This document shows, piece after piece, positions 26,193 to 34,541 of a DNA stretch of 51,521 nucleotides; the first letter of the stretch is position 1; every line of letters starts with the position of its first letter. Under the pieces are notes generated by a model. It was not told the origin of the DNA. It saw only the letters and a list, made by a program, of their open reading frames with translations, and made no database searches. The position numbers and the translations under genes were made by a program. Source of the DNA: Anaerophilus nitritigenes (GTDB taxonomy: Bacteria; Bacillota; Clostridia; Peptostreptococcales; Thermotaleaceae); contig NZ_RYYS01000038.1 of the NCBI RefSeq assembly GCF_004138215.1, positions 1 through 51,521 on the forward strand, given 5' to 3'.

Positions 26193-26219
26193 AAATGAGG
26201 GGCATCCCTCATTTTTTTC
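26193..26219 (+). terminator. Terminator after metK
   Basis: A 9-bp stem (AAATGAGGG with CCCTCATTT, 26193-26201 and 26206-26214) has a GCAT loop and a T-rich tail. Confidence 0.88.
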
Positions 26220-26255
26220 TAATATATAAAAAACAATTAAGGAGGAGATTCATTT

Positions 26256-26879
26256 TTGGGTAAAAAAATAGTCTATACATTTTTAGCAGGAATAGGAATA
26301 GGACTTATTCTTTCTTCTTCTATTCACATCATCTACAACACACAAGATCGTCCAAAAACTATAGTGGAACAAAAAAAACAAGATCAATTTTCTAAAGAAG
26401 AAATCCTCAAGCAAGAAGAAGAAAAGATGAAACAAGAAAAAATAAAAGAAGAAAAAGAAAATGAAGAACTGCAAAAAAAAGAAGATCAGGAAGAAGATTA
26501 TATTACTATTCGTATTGAAGAAAATACTACTTCTGAAGAAATAGCAAATATATTATATGAAAATAATTTAATTGAGCATAAAGAAGATTTTCAGTTATTG
26601 CTAGATTTAAAAAGATTGGATCCGTTTAAAGCAGGAGATGTATTGACAAAGAACGGAATAATTAGTGGAGGATGGAAAATAAATCAACTATTAGGAATTT
26701 TGAGCAAAAAATCTAGTGATGTTTCTTCTGCTATTTATCAAAATAAAGTTTTAGAAAATCAAAAAAGTGTTTCATTTTTAGTTAATACTTTACATCATAC
26801 AAAAAAATTAGTTCCAGGAGATAAAACGATTCAAAGAGGTGCAAGTATTGTTGAAATTATAGATATTTTAACAAAATAA
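26256..26879 (+). CDS. Membrane-anchored MltG-like protein lacking the catalytic domain
   Basis: This 207-aa protein has one N-terminal hydrophobic span (about 4-28), then a strongly charged Lys/Glu helix (about 40-80). The next region resembles the LysM-like part of endolytic transglycosylase MltG (YceG): ITIRIEENTTSEEIANILYE, NNLIEHKEDFQLLLDL and the FKAGDVLTKNGIISGG turn. The catalytic part of MltG (about 200 further residues with the active Glu) is missing. The start is TTG after AAGGAGGAGA. A wall-binding or regulatory role is plausible but unproven. Confidence 0.6.
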   Translation: MGKKIVYTFLAGIGIGLILSSSIHIIYNTQDRPKTIVEQKKQDQFSKEEILKQEEEKMKQEKIKEEKENEELQKKEDQEEDYITIRIEENTTSEEIANILYENNLIEHKEDFQLLLDLKRLDPFKAGDVLTKNGIISGGWKINQLLGILSKKSSDVSSAIYQNKVLENQKSVSFLVNTLHHTKKLVPGDKTIQRGASIVEIIDILTK

Positions 26880-26896
26880 TTAGATAAACATTATAT

Positions 26897-26959
26897 AAAA
26901 ATCTAATCAATCTATGATCTTTATTCAATAAGACATAATGGATTGTATTAGATTTTTTT
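26897..26959 (+). terminator. Terminator after the MltG-like gene
   Basis: AAAAATCTAATCAATC (26897-26912) pairs with GATTGTATTAGATTTTT (from 26941), with one bulge and a long loop, and a T-rich tail follows. The rest of the gap to 27125 shows no further structure that I can support. Confidence 0.7.
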
Positions 26960-27125
26960 AGTTCTTGGTTTTAGTGTTTTATTGGTTTTAGAGACGGTTA
27001 ATCATTTTTAATTACTTATGTACTAAAGAGAGAAGATGAAAATAATAAGACAAAAACTTCTTAACCGTCCCTATTTACTATTTATTTGTTATAATAAAGT
27101 TAATAATATATATTGGGAGGACGTT

Positions 27126-29348
27126 ATGTTGGTACAGATACAAGGGGTTTTGACAGATGTCATCTTTCAAAATGAATCTAATGGATATACAGTAGCAATT
27201 GTTGAATCAGAAAAGGATCAAATCACCATAGTAGGTTATATGCCTCTTTTAAACAAGGGAGAAACTTTTTTGTTTTCGGGAAAATGGATTGTACATCCTA
27301 CGTATGGACAGCAGCTAGAAGTAGATTCCTATAGAAAGGTGACACCTAATACGATAGAAGGAATAGAAAAATATTTATCTTCAGGAATTATTAAAGGTAT
27401 CGGACCTAAAATTGCTCAAAAAATTGTAGAAAAATTTGGAAAAGAAACACTAGATATCATGCAGTATACACCACATATGTTAACAAAGGTTAGTGGAATA
27501 GGGTCTGCAAAGGCACAAAAAATTTCAGAAGCATTTAAAGAGCAAAGAGAGCTTAGTGAAGTCATGCTTTTTTTACAAGAATATGGAATTACACCTAAAT
27601 ATGCAGTTAAAATCTATAAAAAATATAAAGAAAATACCATAACTTATATACAAGAAAATCCTTATCGACTAGCAGATGATATTTTTGGAATAGGATTTAA
27701 AATTGCAGATGCTATTGCCAAAAGAATGGGACTAAGTCCGGTCTCTTCTTATAGGATTATGTGTGGAATTAAATATATATTGACTCAATACAATTTAGAA
27801 GGACATACTTATACGAAAAAAACAACATTAATAGAAGAGTCTGCAAAAACATTAGAAGTACCAGAGGATTTAGTAGAAGAAGCTCTTTTGCAATTGGCTT
27901 TTTCAAATTCAGTTCATCTTGAAAATTTAGAAGATGAAACAGTAGTCTTTTCAATGATTTATTTTTATGCAGAAACTTATGTCTGTAAAAAATTAATTGA
28001 ACTGGCACAAATAAATATAGACGATATATCTGAAAACTTAGAAGAAGAAATTAAAAAAATTGAAGAAGAAGAAGAAATAACCCTAGCACAAAAACAAAGA
28101 AAAGCTATTGAAGCATCAGCTGAGCATGGTGTAGTAGTAATCACTGGAGGACCTGGAACTGGAAAAACTACAACTATTAATACTATTATGAAATTATTTG
28201 AAAAAAACAACTTATCTATGGCACTTGCAGCTCCTACAGGAAGAGCGGCAAAAAGAATGAGTGAAGCTACAGGAAAAGAAGCAAAGACTATACATAGATT
28301 ATTAGAATATAGTTATATGGATGAAGATATAGGCATGAGCTTTGGAAAAAATGAAGAAGAACCTCTTTCAGTAGATGTAGTGATTATAGATGAAATGTCT
28401 ATGGTAGATATTGTTTTGATGAAAGGATTACTTCGTGCACTGCTTCCTGGAACGAGGCTTATATTAGTAGGAGATGTGGATCAGCTTCCATCTGTAGGAC
28501 CTGGAAATGTACTTAAAGATATTATAGATAGTAAAATTATTGAAGTCGTACAATTAGATGAAATTTTTAGACAAGCCCAAGAAAGTATGATTATTGTAAA
28601 TGCACATAAAATCAACAAAGGGGAATACCCATGTATAAACAAAAAAGAAAAAGATTTTTTCTTTATGAATAGAAAAACACCAGAACAGGTACTAAGTACT
28701 ATCAAAGAACTTTGCAAAGAGCGTCTCCCAAAGTTTAACCATTGTGATCCAGTAAAAAGTATTCAAGTACTCACCCCTATGAAAAAAGGAACCACAGGAA
28801 TGTTTCAATTAAATAATGTTTTACAAGAGGTTTTAAATCCTCCAAGTAGATATAAAGATGAAAAGAAAATGAAGGATAAAATTTTTCGAGTAGGGGATAA
28901 AGTGATGCAAATGAAAAATAACTATAATCTTAAATGGAAAGGAATAGATGATACAGAAGGAGAAGGGGTATTTAATGGAGACTTTGGGTATATTCATAGT
29001 ATAGATGAAGAAGAAAAGGAGCTTTGTGTTCTATTTGATGAAGAAAAAATAGTCACGTATGATTTTTCACAATTAGATGAATTAGAGCTAGCTTACTCTA
29101 TTACCATACACAAAAGTCAAGGGTCAGAATTTCCTATTGTAGTCATGCCAATATTTTGGGGTCCTCCAATGCTTCTTACAAGAAATCTTTTGTATACAGC
29201 AGTCACAAGAGCAAAAGAGCTTGTAGTTATGGTAGGAATGGAAGCAAGTCTTAAAAATATGGTGGATAATTATAGAGCTATTGAGAGAAATTCAGGATTG
29301 GGAATTCGCCTTAAAAGATTTATGAATGAAAATTTGATAGAATTTTAA
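27126..29348 (+). CDS. recD2: ATP-dependent 5'-3' DNA helicase RecD2 family
   Basis: RecD2 is a superfamily 1B helicase of bacteria without a RecBC partner, linked to replication and repair. ATG 27126 follows GGGAGGA and gives 740 aa. A longer frame from 27036 lacks a ribosome binding site. Helix-hairpin-helix repeats occupy about 85-200 (GIGPKIAQKIVEKFG, VSGIGSAKAQKISEAF, IFGIGFKIADAIAKRM). Helicase motifs are Walker A GGPGTGKTT (about 341-349), DEMSMVD (about 421) and the C-terminal YSITIHKSQGSEF (about 660) and YTAVTRAKELV (about 690). Confidence 0.94.
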   Translation: MLVQIQGVLTDVIFQNESNGYTVAIVESEKDQITIVGYMPLLNKGETFLFSGKWIVHPTYGQQLEVDSYRKVTPNTIEGIEKYLSSGIIKGIGPKIAQKIVEKFGKETLDIMQYTPHMLTKVSGIGSAKAQKISEAFKEQRELSEVMLFLQEYGITPKYAVKIYKKYKENTITYIQENPYRLADDIFGIGFKIADAIAKRMGLSPVSSYRIMCGIKYILTQYNLEGHTYTKKTTLIEESAKTLEVPEDLVEEALLQLAFSNSVHLENLEDETVVFSMIYFYAETYVCKKLIELAQINIDDISENLEEEIKKIEEEEEITLAQKQRKAIEASAEHGVVVITGGPGTGKTTTINTIMKLFEKNNLSMALAAPTGRAAKRMSEATGKEAKTIHRLLEYSYMDEDIGMSFGKNEEEPLSVDVVIIDEMSMVDIVLMKGLLRALLPGTRLILVGDVDQLPSVGPGNVLKDIIDSKIIEVVQLDEIFRQAQESMIIVNAHKINKGEYPCINKKEKDFFFMNRKTPEQVLSTIKELCKERLPKFNHCDPVKSIQVLTPMKKGTTGMFQLNNVLQEVLNPPSRYKDEKKMKDKIFRVGDKVMQMKNNYNLKWKGIDDTEGEGVFNGDFGYIHSIDEEEKELCVLFDEEKIVTYDFSQLDELELAYSITIHKSQGSEFPIVVMPIFWGPPMLLTRNLLYTAVTRAKELVVMVGMEASLKNMVDNYRAIERNSGLGIRLKRFMNENLIEF

Positions 29349-29405
29349 AAACCTTCGACAATAGAGAAAAATCATGATAAAATTTTAAAAAGAGGAGTTG
29401 AGCAA

Positions 29406-29804
29406 ATGGAAGATAAAACCTTGGAATTATTAACCTTAATGTATAAAGAAATACAAGACGGATTTAAAAGTATACGAGGAGAGCTAAAAGAAGGACTAGA
29501 TGGAGTACGAGGAGAGCTAAAAGAAGGATTAGATGAAGTACGAGGAGAGCTAAAAGAAGGATTAGATGAAGTACGAGGAGAACTAAAAGAAGGATTAGAT
29601 GAAGTAAGAGGGGAACTAAGAGGAGAAGTAGATAAAGTTAGCCAACAAATTGTAAGGCTTGAAAATAAAATGGATGAAAATCACAAAGCACTTTATGATG
29701 GGTATAAGCAAAGTATAGAAGGAATAAATATGCTAAAAGAAGAAATGAATAAGCTAACAGATAAGGTAGAGCATCAAGAAATAAAATTACAATTAATAAA
29801 ATAG
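29406..29804 (+). CDS. Coiled-coil protein with 11-residue tandem repeats
   Basis: This 132-aa protein is predicted to be almost wholly helical. It begins MEDKTLELLTLMYKEIQDGF. It then carries four to five copies of an 11-residue unit of the type RGELKEGLDEV, and ends in a second coiled-coil stretch (KVSQQIVRLENKMDENHKAL and on). There are no cysteines, no signal peptide and no membrane span. The 11-residue period suits a right-handed or hendecad coil. Similar short proteins with variable repeat number are common in clostridia. Function is unknown. It has AGAGGAG as ribosome binding site. Confidence 0.75.
   Translation: MEDKTLELLTLMYKEIQDGFKSIRGELKEGLDGVRGELKEGLDEVRGELKEGLDEVRGELKEGLDEVRGELRGEVDKVSQQIVRLENKMDENHKALYDGYKQSIEGINMLKEEMNKLTDKVEHQEIKLQLIK
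29475..29639 (+). repeat. 33-bp tandem repeat inside the coiled-coil gene
   Basis: Five units of 33 bp lie at 29475, 29508, 29541, 29574 and 29607. Units 2 and 3 are identical, units 1 and 4 differ by a few bases, and unit 5 is degenerate. The period is a multiple of three, so unit gain or loss would keep the frame. Confidence 0.92.
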
Positions 29805-29817
29805 TGAATAATTTATA

Positions 29818-29862
29818 AAAAACTTTGCATAATAGTTATCAATCTATATTGCAAGGTTTATT
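29818..29862 (+). terminator. Terminator after the coiled-coil gene
   Basis: AAACTTTGCA and TGCAAGGTTT pair (one G-U), with a second short stem TAATAG/CTATAT inside and a T-rich tail following. Confidence 0.6.
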
Positions 29863-29896
29863 TTATCACTCCTTGCATAAGCATGGAGGGGATTAG

Positions 29897-30634
29897 ATGT
29901 ATCAATTATTATGTGAGTACTTAGATATTTTTATTAATTTTATTTACCCTAGAAATATCTATTGTATATTATGTAATGAACCTATTACAAAAGATGAAAA
30001 ATATTCCTTGTGTACACATTGTAAAGAGAAAATATATTTTATTGATAAATCTTGTGAAAAATGTGGCAAACCTTTAGAAAAACTTTATATTCCTCAAAAA
30101 TGTCCGGACTGCATCGAAACAAATCATTATTTTACAAAAGGAATATCTTGTGTAGAATATAATAAAGAGATCAAAAAAATTGTACATAGATTGAAATATC
30201 AAAATCAAAGGTATTTATCTTATCATATGGCACAAATCATGAAAGATCAGTTACAAAAGCAAAATATAAAAGATATAGATTGTATCATTCCAGTTCCTTT
30301 ATATAAAAATAAAGAAAGAAAAAGAGGGTTTAATCAATCGTATCTTTTATCTAAGTATTTAGGAAAATGGATGAACACAGAAGTAGAAAAAAAAACCCTA
30401 TTAAAAATAAAAGATACTTTATCTCAAAATCAATTATCAAAAGAGGATCGAAAAAGAAACTTAAAAAATGTATTTGTAGTATCTTCAAAAGAATCCATAA
30501 TAAATAAAACTATATTACTAGTAGATGATGTATATACCACCGGAAGCACTGTAGATGCTTGTTGTAAAGAACTTTTAAAAGAAAATCCAAAAGAAATTTA
30601 TATATTAACCTTTGCTACAGGCAAAAATATTTAG
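29897..30634 (+). CDS. comF: ComF family protein (phosphoribosyltransferase-like)
   Basis: This 245-aa protein has an N-terminal double zinc ribbon (CILCNEPI and CTHCK, then CEKCGKPL and CPDC) and a C-terminal phosphoribosyltransferase domain. The PRPP loop is ILLVDDVYTTGSTVDACC. ComF proteins take part in DNA uptake and handling in Bacillus and are often the first gene of the flagellar yvyF-flgM-flgN-flgK operon, as here. No other competence gene is seen, so a role in transformation is not implied by context. Confidence 0.92.
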   Translation: MYQLLCEYLDIFINFIYPRNIYCILCNEPITKDEKYSLCTHCKEKIYFIDKSCEKCGKPLEKLYIPQKCPDCIETNHYFTKGISCVEYNKEIKKIVHRLKYQNQRYLSYHMAQIMKDQLQKQNIKDIDCIIPVPLYKNKERKRGFNQSYLLSKYLGKWMNTEVEKKTLLKIKDTLSQNQLSKEDRKRNLKNVFVVSSKESIINKTILLVDDVYTTGSTVDACCKELLKENPKEIYILTFATGKNI

Positions 30635-30657
30635 ATCAAAATAGAGGAGGAAAAATC

Positions 30658-31065
30658 ATGGCAGAAATCAGAAATTGTAAAGAATGCGGAAGGCTTTTTC
30701 AATATAATGGAATCAGTAAAATATGTAGTAGATGTCAAAGAAACGATGAAGATGATTTTAAAATTGTAAAAGAATATATTTATGAAAATAAAGGAGCTAG
30801 TCTTGTAGAAGTATCAGAAGAAACAGGAGTAGAGGAAGATAAAATTCTTCGTTATTTAAGACAAGGAAGATTGGAAATTGTAGGAGATGATGCTACACTA
30901 TTTTTAGAGTGTGAAAGATGTGGAACAGGTATTCGAACAGGGAGATTTTGTGCTAAATGTGCCAAAGAATTAGAATCAGAACTAAAAAGTGGGTTTTCAA
31001 GACCACAGGCGCCTAGAAGTTCTGGAGAAAAAATGTACACAGCAGAACGAAAAAAGAGACGTTAA
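30658..31065 (+). CDS. yvyF: Flagellar operon protein YvyF (TIGR03826 type)
   Basis: This 135-aa protein begins with a zinc-ribbon pair (CKECGRLFQYNG, CSRCQ). It continues with a helix-turn-helix-like stretch (SLVEVSEETGVEEDKILRYL, then RQGRLEI) and has a second zinc pair near the C-terminus (CERCGTGIRTG, CAKC). It sits in the invariable place between comF and flgM in Gram-positive flagellar clusters. Its function is unsettled. The layout suggests a nucleic-acid-binding regulator. Confidence 0.88.
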   Translation: MAEIRNCKECGRLFQYNGISKICSRCQRNDEDDFKIVKEYIYENKGASLVEVSEETGVEEDKILRYLRQGRLEIVGDDATLFLECERCGTGIRTGRFCAKCAKELESELKSGFSRPQAPRSSGEKMYTAERKKRR

Positions 31066-31083
31066 TAAATTTCATAAAATAGG

Positions 31084-31148
31084 TAAACATATACCCTCCT
31101 TTTGCCGATACTAAAGTAGAATCATCGGTAGAGTGGAGGGGTTTTTTT
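31084..31148 (+). promoter_or_regulatory. flgM sigma-D promoter overlapping a terminator-like hairpin and the ribosome binding site
   Basis: TAAA (31084-31087), a 16-bp spacer and GCCGATA (31104-31110) match a sigma-D (FliA-type) promoter. CCCTCC (31094-31099) and CCGAT (31105-31109) can pair with GGAGGG (31135-31140) and ATCGG (31124-31128), followed by seven T. The 3' arm is the flgM Shine-Dalgarno and the T-run is the spacer to its ATG. Transcripts coming from comF-yvyF contain both arms. Sigma-D transcripts start near 31117 and lack the 5' arm. Confidence 0.7.
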
Positions 31149-31424
31149 ATGAAAATTAATAACAATCATAACATACAAAAGATATTAAATAATTATAAAA
31201 AAAGTGTAAATCATGTCAACAAAACAGAAAAAGTCAAACTAGCAACAGATCAAATGCAAATCTCAGAAGGAGCTAGAGAATATCAAGTAGCTTTAAAGGC
31301 ATATAGAGAAGTAGCAGATATTAGACAATCTAAGGTAGACAATATAAAAAATCAAATATCATCTGGAAAATACAATCCTTCTTTAGAGGAAGTAGCAGAT
31401 CGTATTTTAAACAAAAATATTTAA
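31149..31424 (+). CDS. flgM: Anti-sigma factor FlgM
   Basis: FlgM holds sigma-D inactive until the hook is complete and FlgM is exported. The 91-aa protein has a flexible N-terminus (MKINNNHNIQKILNNYKKS). The conserved C-terminal sigma-binding helices are ISEGAREYQVALKAYREV-ADIR, with KVDNIKNQISSGKYNPS. Its own promoter is of the sigma-D type, so it limits its own supply of sigma factor. The start is fixed by GGAGGGG 7 nt upstream. Confidence 0.92.
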   Translation: MKINNNHNIQKILNNYKKSVNHVNKTEKVKLATDQMQISEGAREYQVALKAYREVADIRQSKVDNIKNQISSGKYNPSLEEVADRILNKNI

Positions 31425-31429
31425 ATATT

Positions 31430-31454
31430 GAAGGGTAATGCCCTTCACATTTTC
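31430..31454 (+). terminator. Short hairpin between flgM and flgN
   Basis: GAAGGG (31430-31435) and CCCTTC (31441-31446) form a stem with a TAATG loop and are followed by ACATTTTCTTT. The weak T-run suggests partial termination or an mRNA end that sets flgM apart from flgN. Confidence 0.5.
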
Positions 31455-31470
31455 TTTGAGGAGGATGTTA

Positions 31471-31968
31471 ATGTCTAAGTCTACAGAACAACTCATCTTA
31501 GCATTAAAAAAAGAAATAGAAATTTATAAAGATTATCTAAGTCTTGTAAAAAATAAACAAGAAATATTAATAGAAGGAGATATCAAAAAACTTGAAAAAG
31601 TCATATCTCGTGAACAAGATATAGAGAAAAATATGAAAAAAATTGATCAAATTAGACAAACGATTATAGGAAATATTTTATTTGAACAAAAAATAGATTG
31701 GATTCAAAATATTACTGATTTGGCACAGTATATAGAGCAGCCTTATCAAACACAATTGTTAGAGGAAAAAGAAAAACTAAAAAATTTGTTGGTTGAAATA
31801 AAAAAAATAAATGAAATCAATGAAAAAATGATTCTTCAATCTTTAGATTATGTTGAATTTAACTTAAACATATTAACCAATACGACAATAGAAGGAAATA
31901 TATACGGAAATTCTACAGAGGATCAAACTTTAAATAATACATCCAAATTATTTGATGCAAAAGTATAA
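31471..31968 (+). CDS. flgN: Flagellar export chaperone FlgN
   Basis: FlgN binds hook-filament junction proteins FlgK and FlgL in the cytoplasm and delivers them to the export gate. ATG 31471 follows GAGGAGGATG at proper spacing and gives 165 aa. The ATG at 31438 lies in the preceding hairpin. The sequence is all helical, with the family's N-terminal helix (LILALKKEIEIYKDYLSLVK, then NKQEILIEGD) and a long second coiled coil. It is assigned by size, helix pattern and place before flgK. Confidence 0.88.
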   Translation: MSKSTEQLILALKKEIEIYKDYLSLVKNKQEILIEGDIKKLEKVISREQDIEKNMKKIDQIRQTIIGNILFEQKIDWIQNITDLAQYIEQPYQTQLLEEKEKLKNLLVEIKKINEINEKMILQSLDYVEFNLNILTNTTIEGNIYGNSTEDQTLNNTSKLFDAKV

Positions 31969-31980
31969 GGGAGGATGAAT

Positions 31981-33567
31981 ATGGGCAGTTTTTTTGGATT
32001 GAGTATTGCAAGATCAGGACTATTTGCAAGTCAAAGAGGAATCCATGTAACAGGACATAATATTTCAAATACAAATACACCAGGATACACTAGACAAAGA
32101 TTAAATCAAACAGAGGCCAATCCCCAAGCATTATATGGGGGGAAAGGAATGTTAGGCTCTGGAGTAGAGATGACTAGCATTGTACAAATTCGAAATGAAT
32201 TTTTAGACTTTAAGATTAGAAAGGAATTTACAGTAGCAGGAGAATGGGATGTAAGAGGAGAGACACTACAACAAGTAGAAGCAATTTTAGGAGAACCCTC
32301 AGAAGATGGAATCAGAAAAGTTATGGATAATTTTTATGCTTCCCTACAAGAATTAAGTGAAGGGGAAAAAGCTGATAATATTACTGTAAGAAAAGCAGTA
32401 ACACAAAGGGGAATTGCATTTACAAAAACACTTAACCACATGTCTCAACAACTTGTAGATCTTCAGAAAAATACAGATTTTGCTATTCAAACCACAGTAA
32501 ATTCCATTAATGGATATGCAAAAGAAATATCAAAATTAAATAAACAAATATTTACTGCAGAAATAGATGGAAGTCATGCAAATGATTTAAGAGATCAAAG
32601 AAATCTATTGATTGATGAATTATCACAACTAGTAGATATAGAAGTACAAGATATTCCAGTTCCAAATAGCAAACAGAGTACTATGAATATTTTGATCGGA
32701 GGAGATTTATTAGTATCTCATGAAGACTATAAGCTTTTAAAAACAGAAAAAAGGCAAGAACCTAAAAATTATGTAGATGCACCTGGACTTTTAGAAATCA
32801 AATGGGAAAATGGATCGAGTTTTACCTGTAAATCAGGACAATTAAGAGGATTCTTAAATGTAAGGGACAATATAGACGGAAAAGATAAAGGAATTCCTTA
32901 TTATATGGATCAACTTAATAAATTTGCTACTGTATTTGCTTCAAGATTTAATATGCAACATGGAAAAGGATATGGGTTAGCAGATGCAGGAACAGAAATC
33001 CCATTTTTTAATGTACCTGCCAAGTATACAGATATATATGATGTACCAGATAGTCTAAAAAACAGCTCAGATCAGGACATTATTAAAGATTATGAGAAGA
33101 AAAATCCAGGAAAAACTATATTTAAAGCTGAAGGGGTATGGTATAAGACAGATATTATTTCAGCAGGGAAAATCGATTTAGATGAAAAAATTAAAAATGA
33201 CCCAAATAGAATTGCAGCAGCTAGTGAAAAAGATATGCCGGGGGATGGAAGAAATGCATTAGCACTTTTAAAAATGCGTCATGATACAAATATGTTTTCA
33301 TGGGGAACTCCAGATGATTATGTAAATTCATTGATCTCAAATGTAGGGGTAGATGGACAAGAAGCAAAAAGAATGGTAGACAATCAAAAGGTTTTGATTG
33401 CACAAATAGAGAATAAAAGACAATCTATATCAGGTGTATCTTTAGATGAAGAAATGGGAAATTTAATTAAATACCAACATGCGTACAATGCATCTGCTCG
33501 TATGATTACTGCTGTAGATGAAATGTTAGATAAAGTTATTAATGGAATGGGTGTTGTAGGCAGATAG
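31981..33567 (+). CDS. flgK: Flagellar hook-associated protein 1 FlgK
   Basis: FlgK is the first hook-filament junction protein. ATG 31981 is 6 nt after GGGAGG. The ATG at 31975 touches the ribosome binding site. The 528-aa protein has the N-terminal GLSIARSGLFASQRGIHVTG and NISNTNTPGYTRQR motif. The central D1-D2 region includes NDLRDQRNLLIDELS. The C-terminal helix is SLDEEMGNLIKYQHAYNASA-RMITAVDEMLD. Both ends are the export and assembly parts shared with FlgL and flagellin. Confidence 0.96.
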   Translation: MGSFFGLSIARSGLFASQRGIHVTGHNISNTNTPGYTRQRLNQTEANPQALYGGKGMLGSGVEMTSIVQIRNEFLDFKIRKEFTVAGEWDVRGETLQQVEAILGEPSEDGIRKVMDNFYASLQELSEGEKADNITVRKAVTQRGIAFTKTLNHMSQQLVDLQKNTDFAIQTTVNSINGYAKEISKLNKQIFTAEIDGSHANDLRDQRNLLIDELSQLVDIEVQDIPVPNSKQSTMNILIGGDLLVSHEDYKLLKTEKRQEPKNYVDAPGLLEIKWENGSSFTCKSGQLRGFLNVRDNIDGKDKGIPYYMDQLNKFATVFASRFNMQHGKGYGLADAGTEIPFFNVPAKYTDIYDVPDSLKNSSDQDIIKDYEKKNPGKTIFKAEGVWYKTDIISAGKIDLDEKIKNDPNRIAAASEKDMPGDGRNALALLKMRHDTNMFSWGTPDDYVNSLISNVGVDGQEAKRMVDNQKVLIAQIENKRQSISGVSLDEEMGNLIKYQHAYNASARMITAVDEMLDKVINGMGVVGR

Positions 33568-33584
33568 ATAAGGAGTGATCAATA

Positions 33585-34529
33585 ATGCGTGTAACAAATA
33601 CAATGATGACTAATACAACTATGTTAAATTTAAATAATAATTTAAGAAGGCTAGATTTTTATAACAAACAATTTTCGACTACTAAAAAATTCACACTTCC
33701 TTCAGAAAATCCTGTAGGAGTATCTAAAAGCTTGGTGCTAAATACTACTGTTAACGAATTAAAGCAAAATCAAAAAAGTGCTCAAGGGGTATTATCTTGG
33801 CTTGAAATTACAGAATCAGCAGTACAAGATGTCAATAGCGTTATACAACGAGCAAGAGAATTAGCAGTAAGTGCAGATGGGGTAGAAACACCAAAAGATA
33901 AAGAAAAAATACAAATAGAAATAGATAGCTTAAAAGATCAATTGATCAAATTAGGAAACAGTACATATTCAGGGAAATATATATTCTCAGGATATAAAAC
34001 CAATCAACCATTATTAGATAAGGATGGTAAGTATGCAATCGATGTGAAAAAAGATGAAAAAATGGATTATCAAATAGGAAAATCTGATTTAATAGATGTA
34101 AATACTCTAGGGCATCAATTGTTTGGTGTGGGAATAGCAGATCCATCGGCGGGAACTATACCTGCTATACCTGATAATGTGAATAAAAATGAGTCAGCTC
34201 AACTTATAGCTGTATTTGATTATTTGAGTACTGCTCTAGCAGGTAATAATCAAGATCAAATAGAAGAGGCTCTTGGAATGATAGACAAACATCATGAAAA
34301 TGTTTTAGGAGTTTTAGGAGAAATAGGTGCAAAATCCAATAGAATGGAAATGACCATCAAACGTATAGATAAAGATATTATGAATTTTACAAGTCTTTTA
34401 TCTAAAAATGAAGATGCAGATATGGCACAAGTGAGTATTGACTTAAAAACTGCAGAAACGGTGTATAGAGCATCACTAGCTGCGGGATCAAAGGTCATAC
34501 AACCAAGTCTTGTAGATTTTATGAGATAG
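33585..34529 (+). CDS. flgL: Flagellar hook-associated protein 3 FlgL
   Basis: FlgL is the second junction protein, 314 aa. The N-terminus MRVTNTMMTNTTMLNLNNNL and the SENPVGVSKSLVLNTTVNEL segment match the family. The typical GKYIFSGYKTNQPLL block follows. The C-terminus ends in the helix AETVYRASLAAGSKVIQPSL. It lies 17 nt after flgK with AAGGAG as ribosome binding site. Confidence 0.95.
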   Translation: MRVTNTMMTNTTMLNLNNNLRRLDFYNKQFSTTKKFTLPSENPVGVSKSLVLNTTVNELKQNQKSAQGVLSWLEITESAVQDVNSVIQRARELAVSADGVETPKDKEKIQIEIDSLKDQLIKLGNSTYSGKYIFSGYKTNQPLLDKDGKYAIDVKKDEKMDYQIGKSDLIDVNTLGHQLFGVGIADPSAGTIPAIPDNVNKNESAQLIAVFDYLSTALAGNNQDQIEEALGMIDKHHENVLGVLGEIGAKSNRMEMTIKRIDKDIMNFTSLLSKNEDADMAQVSIDLKTAETVYRASLAAGSKVIQPSLVDFMR

Positions 34530-34541
34530 GGAGAGGAGACT

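Noticed and set aside
26283-26474. Minus-strand Phe-rich frame
   Set aside because: It is the antisense of the Lys/Glu-rich helix of the MltG-like gene, so poly-Phe is an artefact of AAG/GAA codons.
29870-29890. Possible hairpin CTCC/GGAG hiding the comF ribosome binding site
   Set aside because: The pairing is interrupted by an internal loop and is no better than expected by chance around a Shine-Dalgarno.
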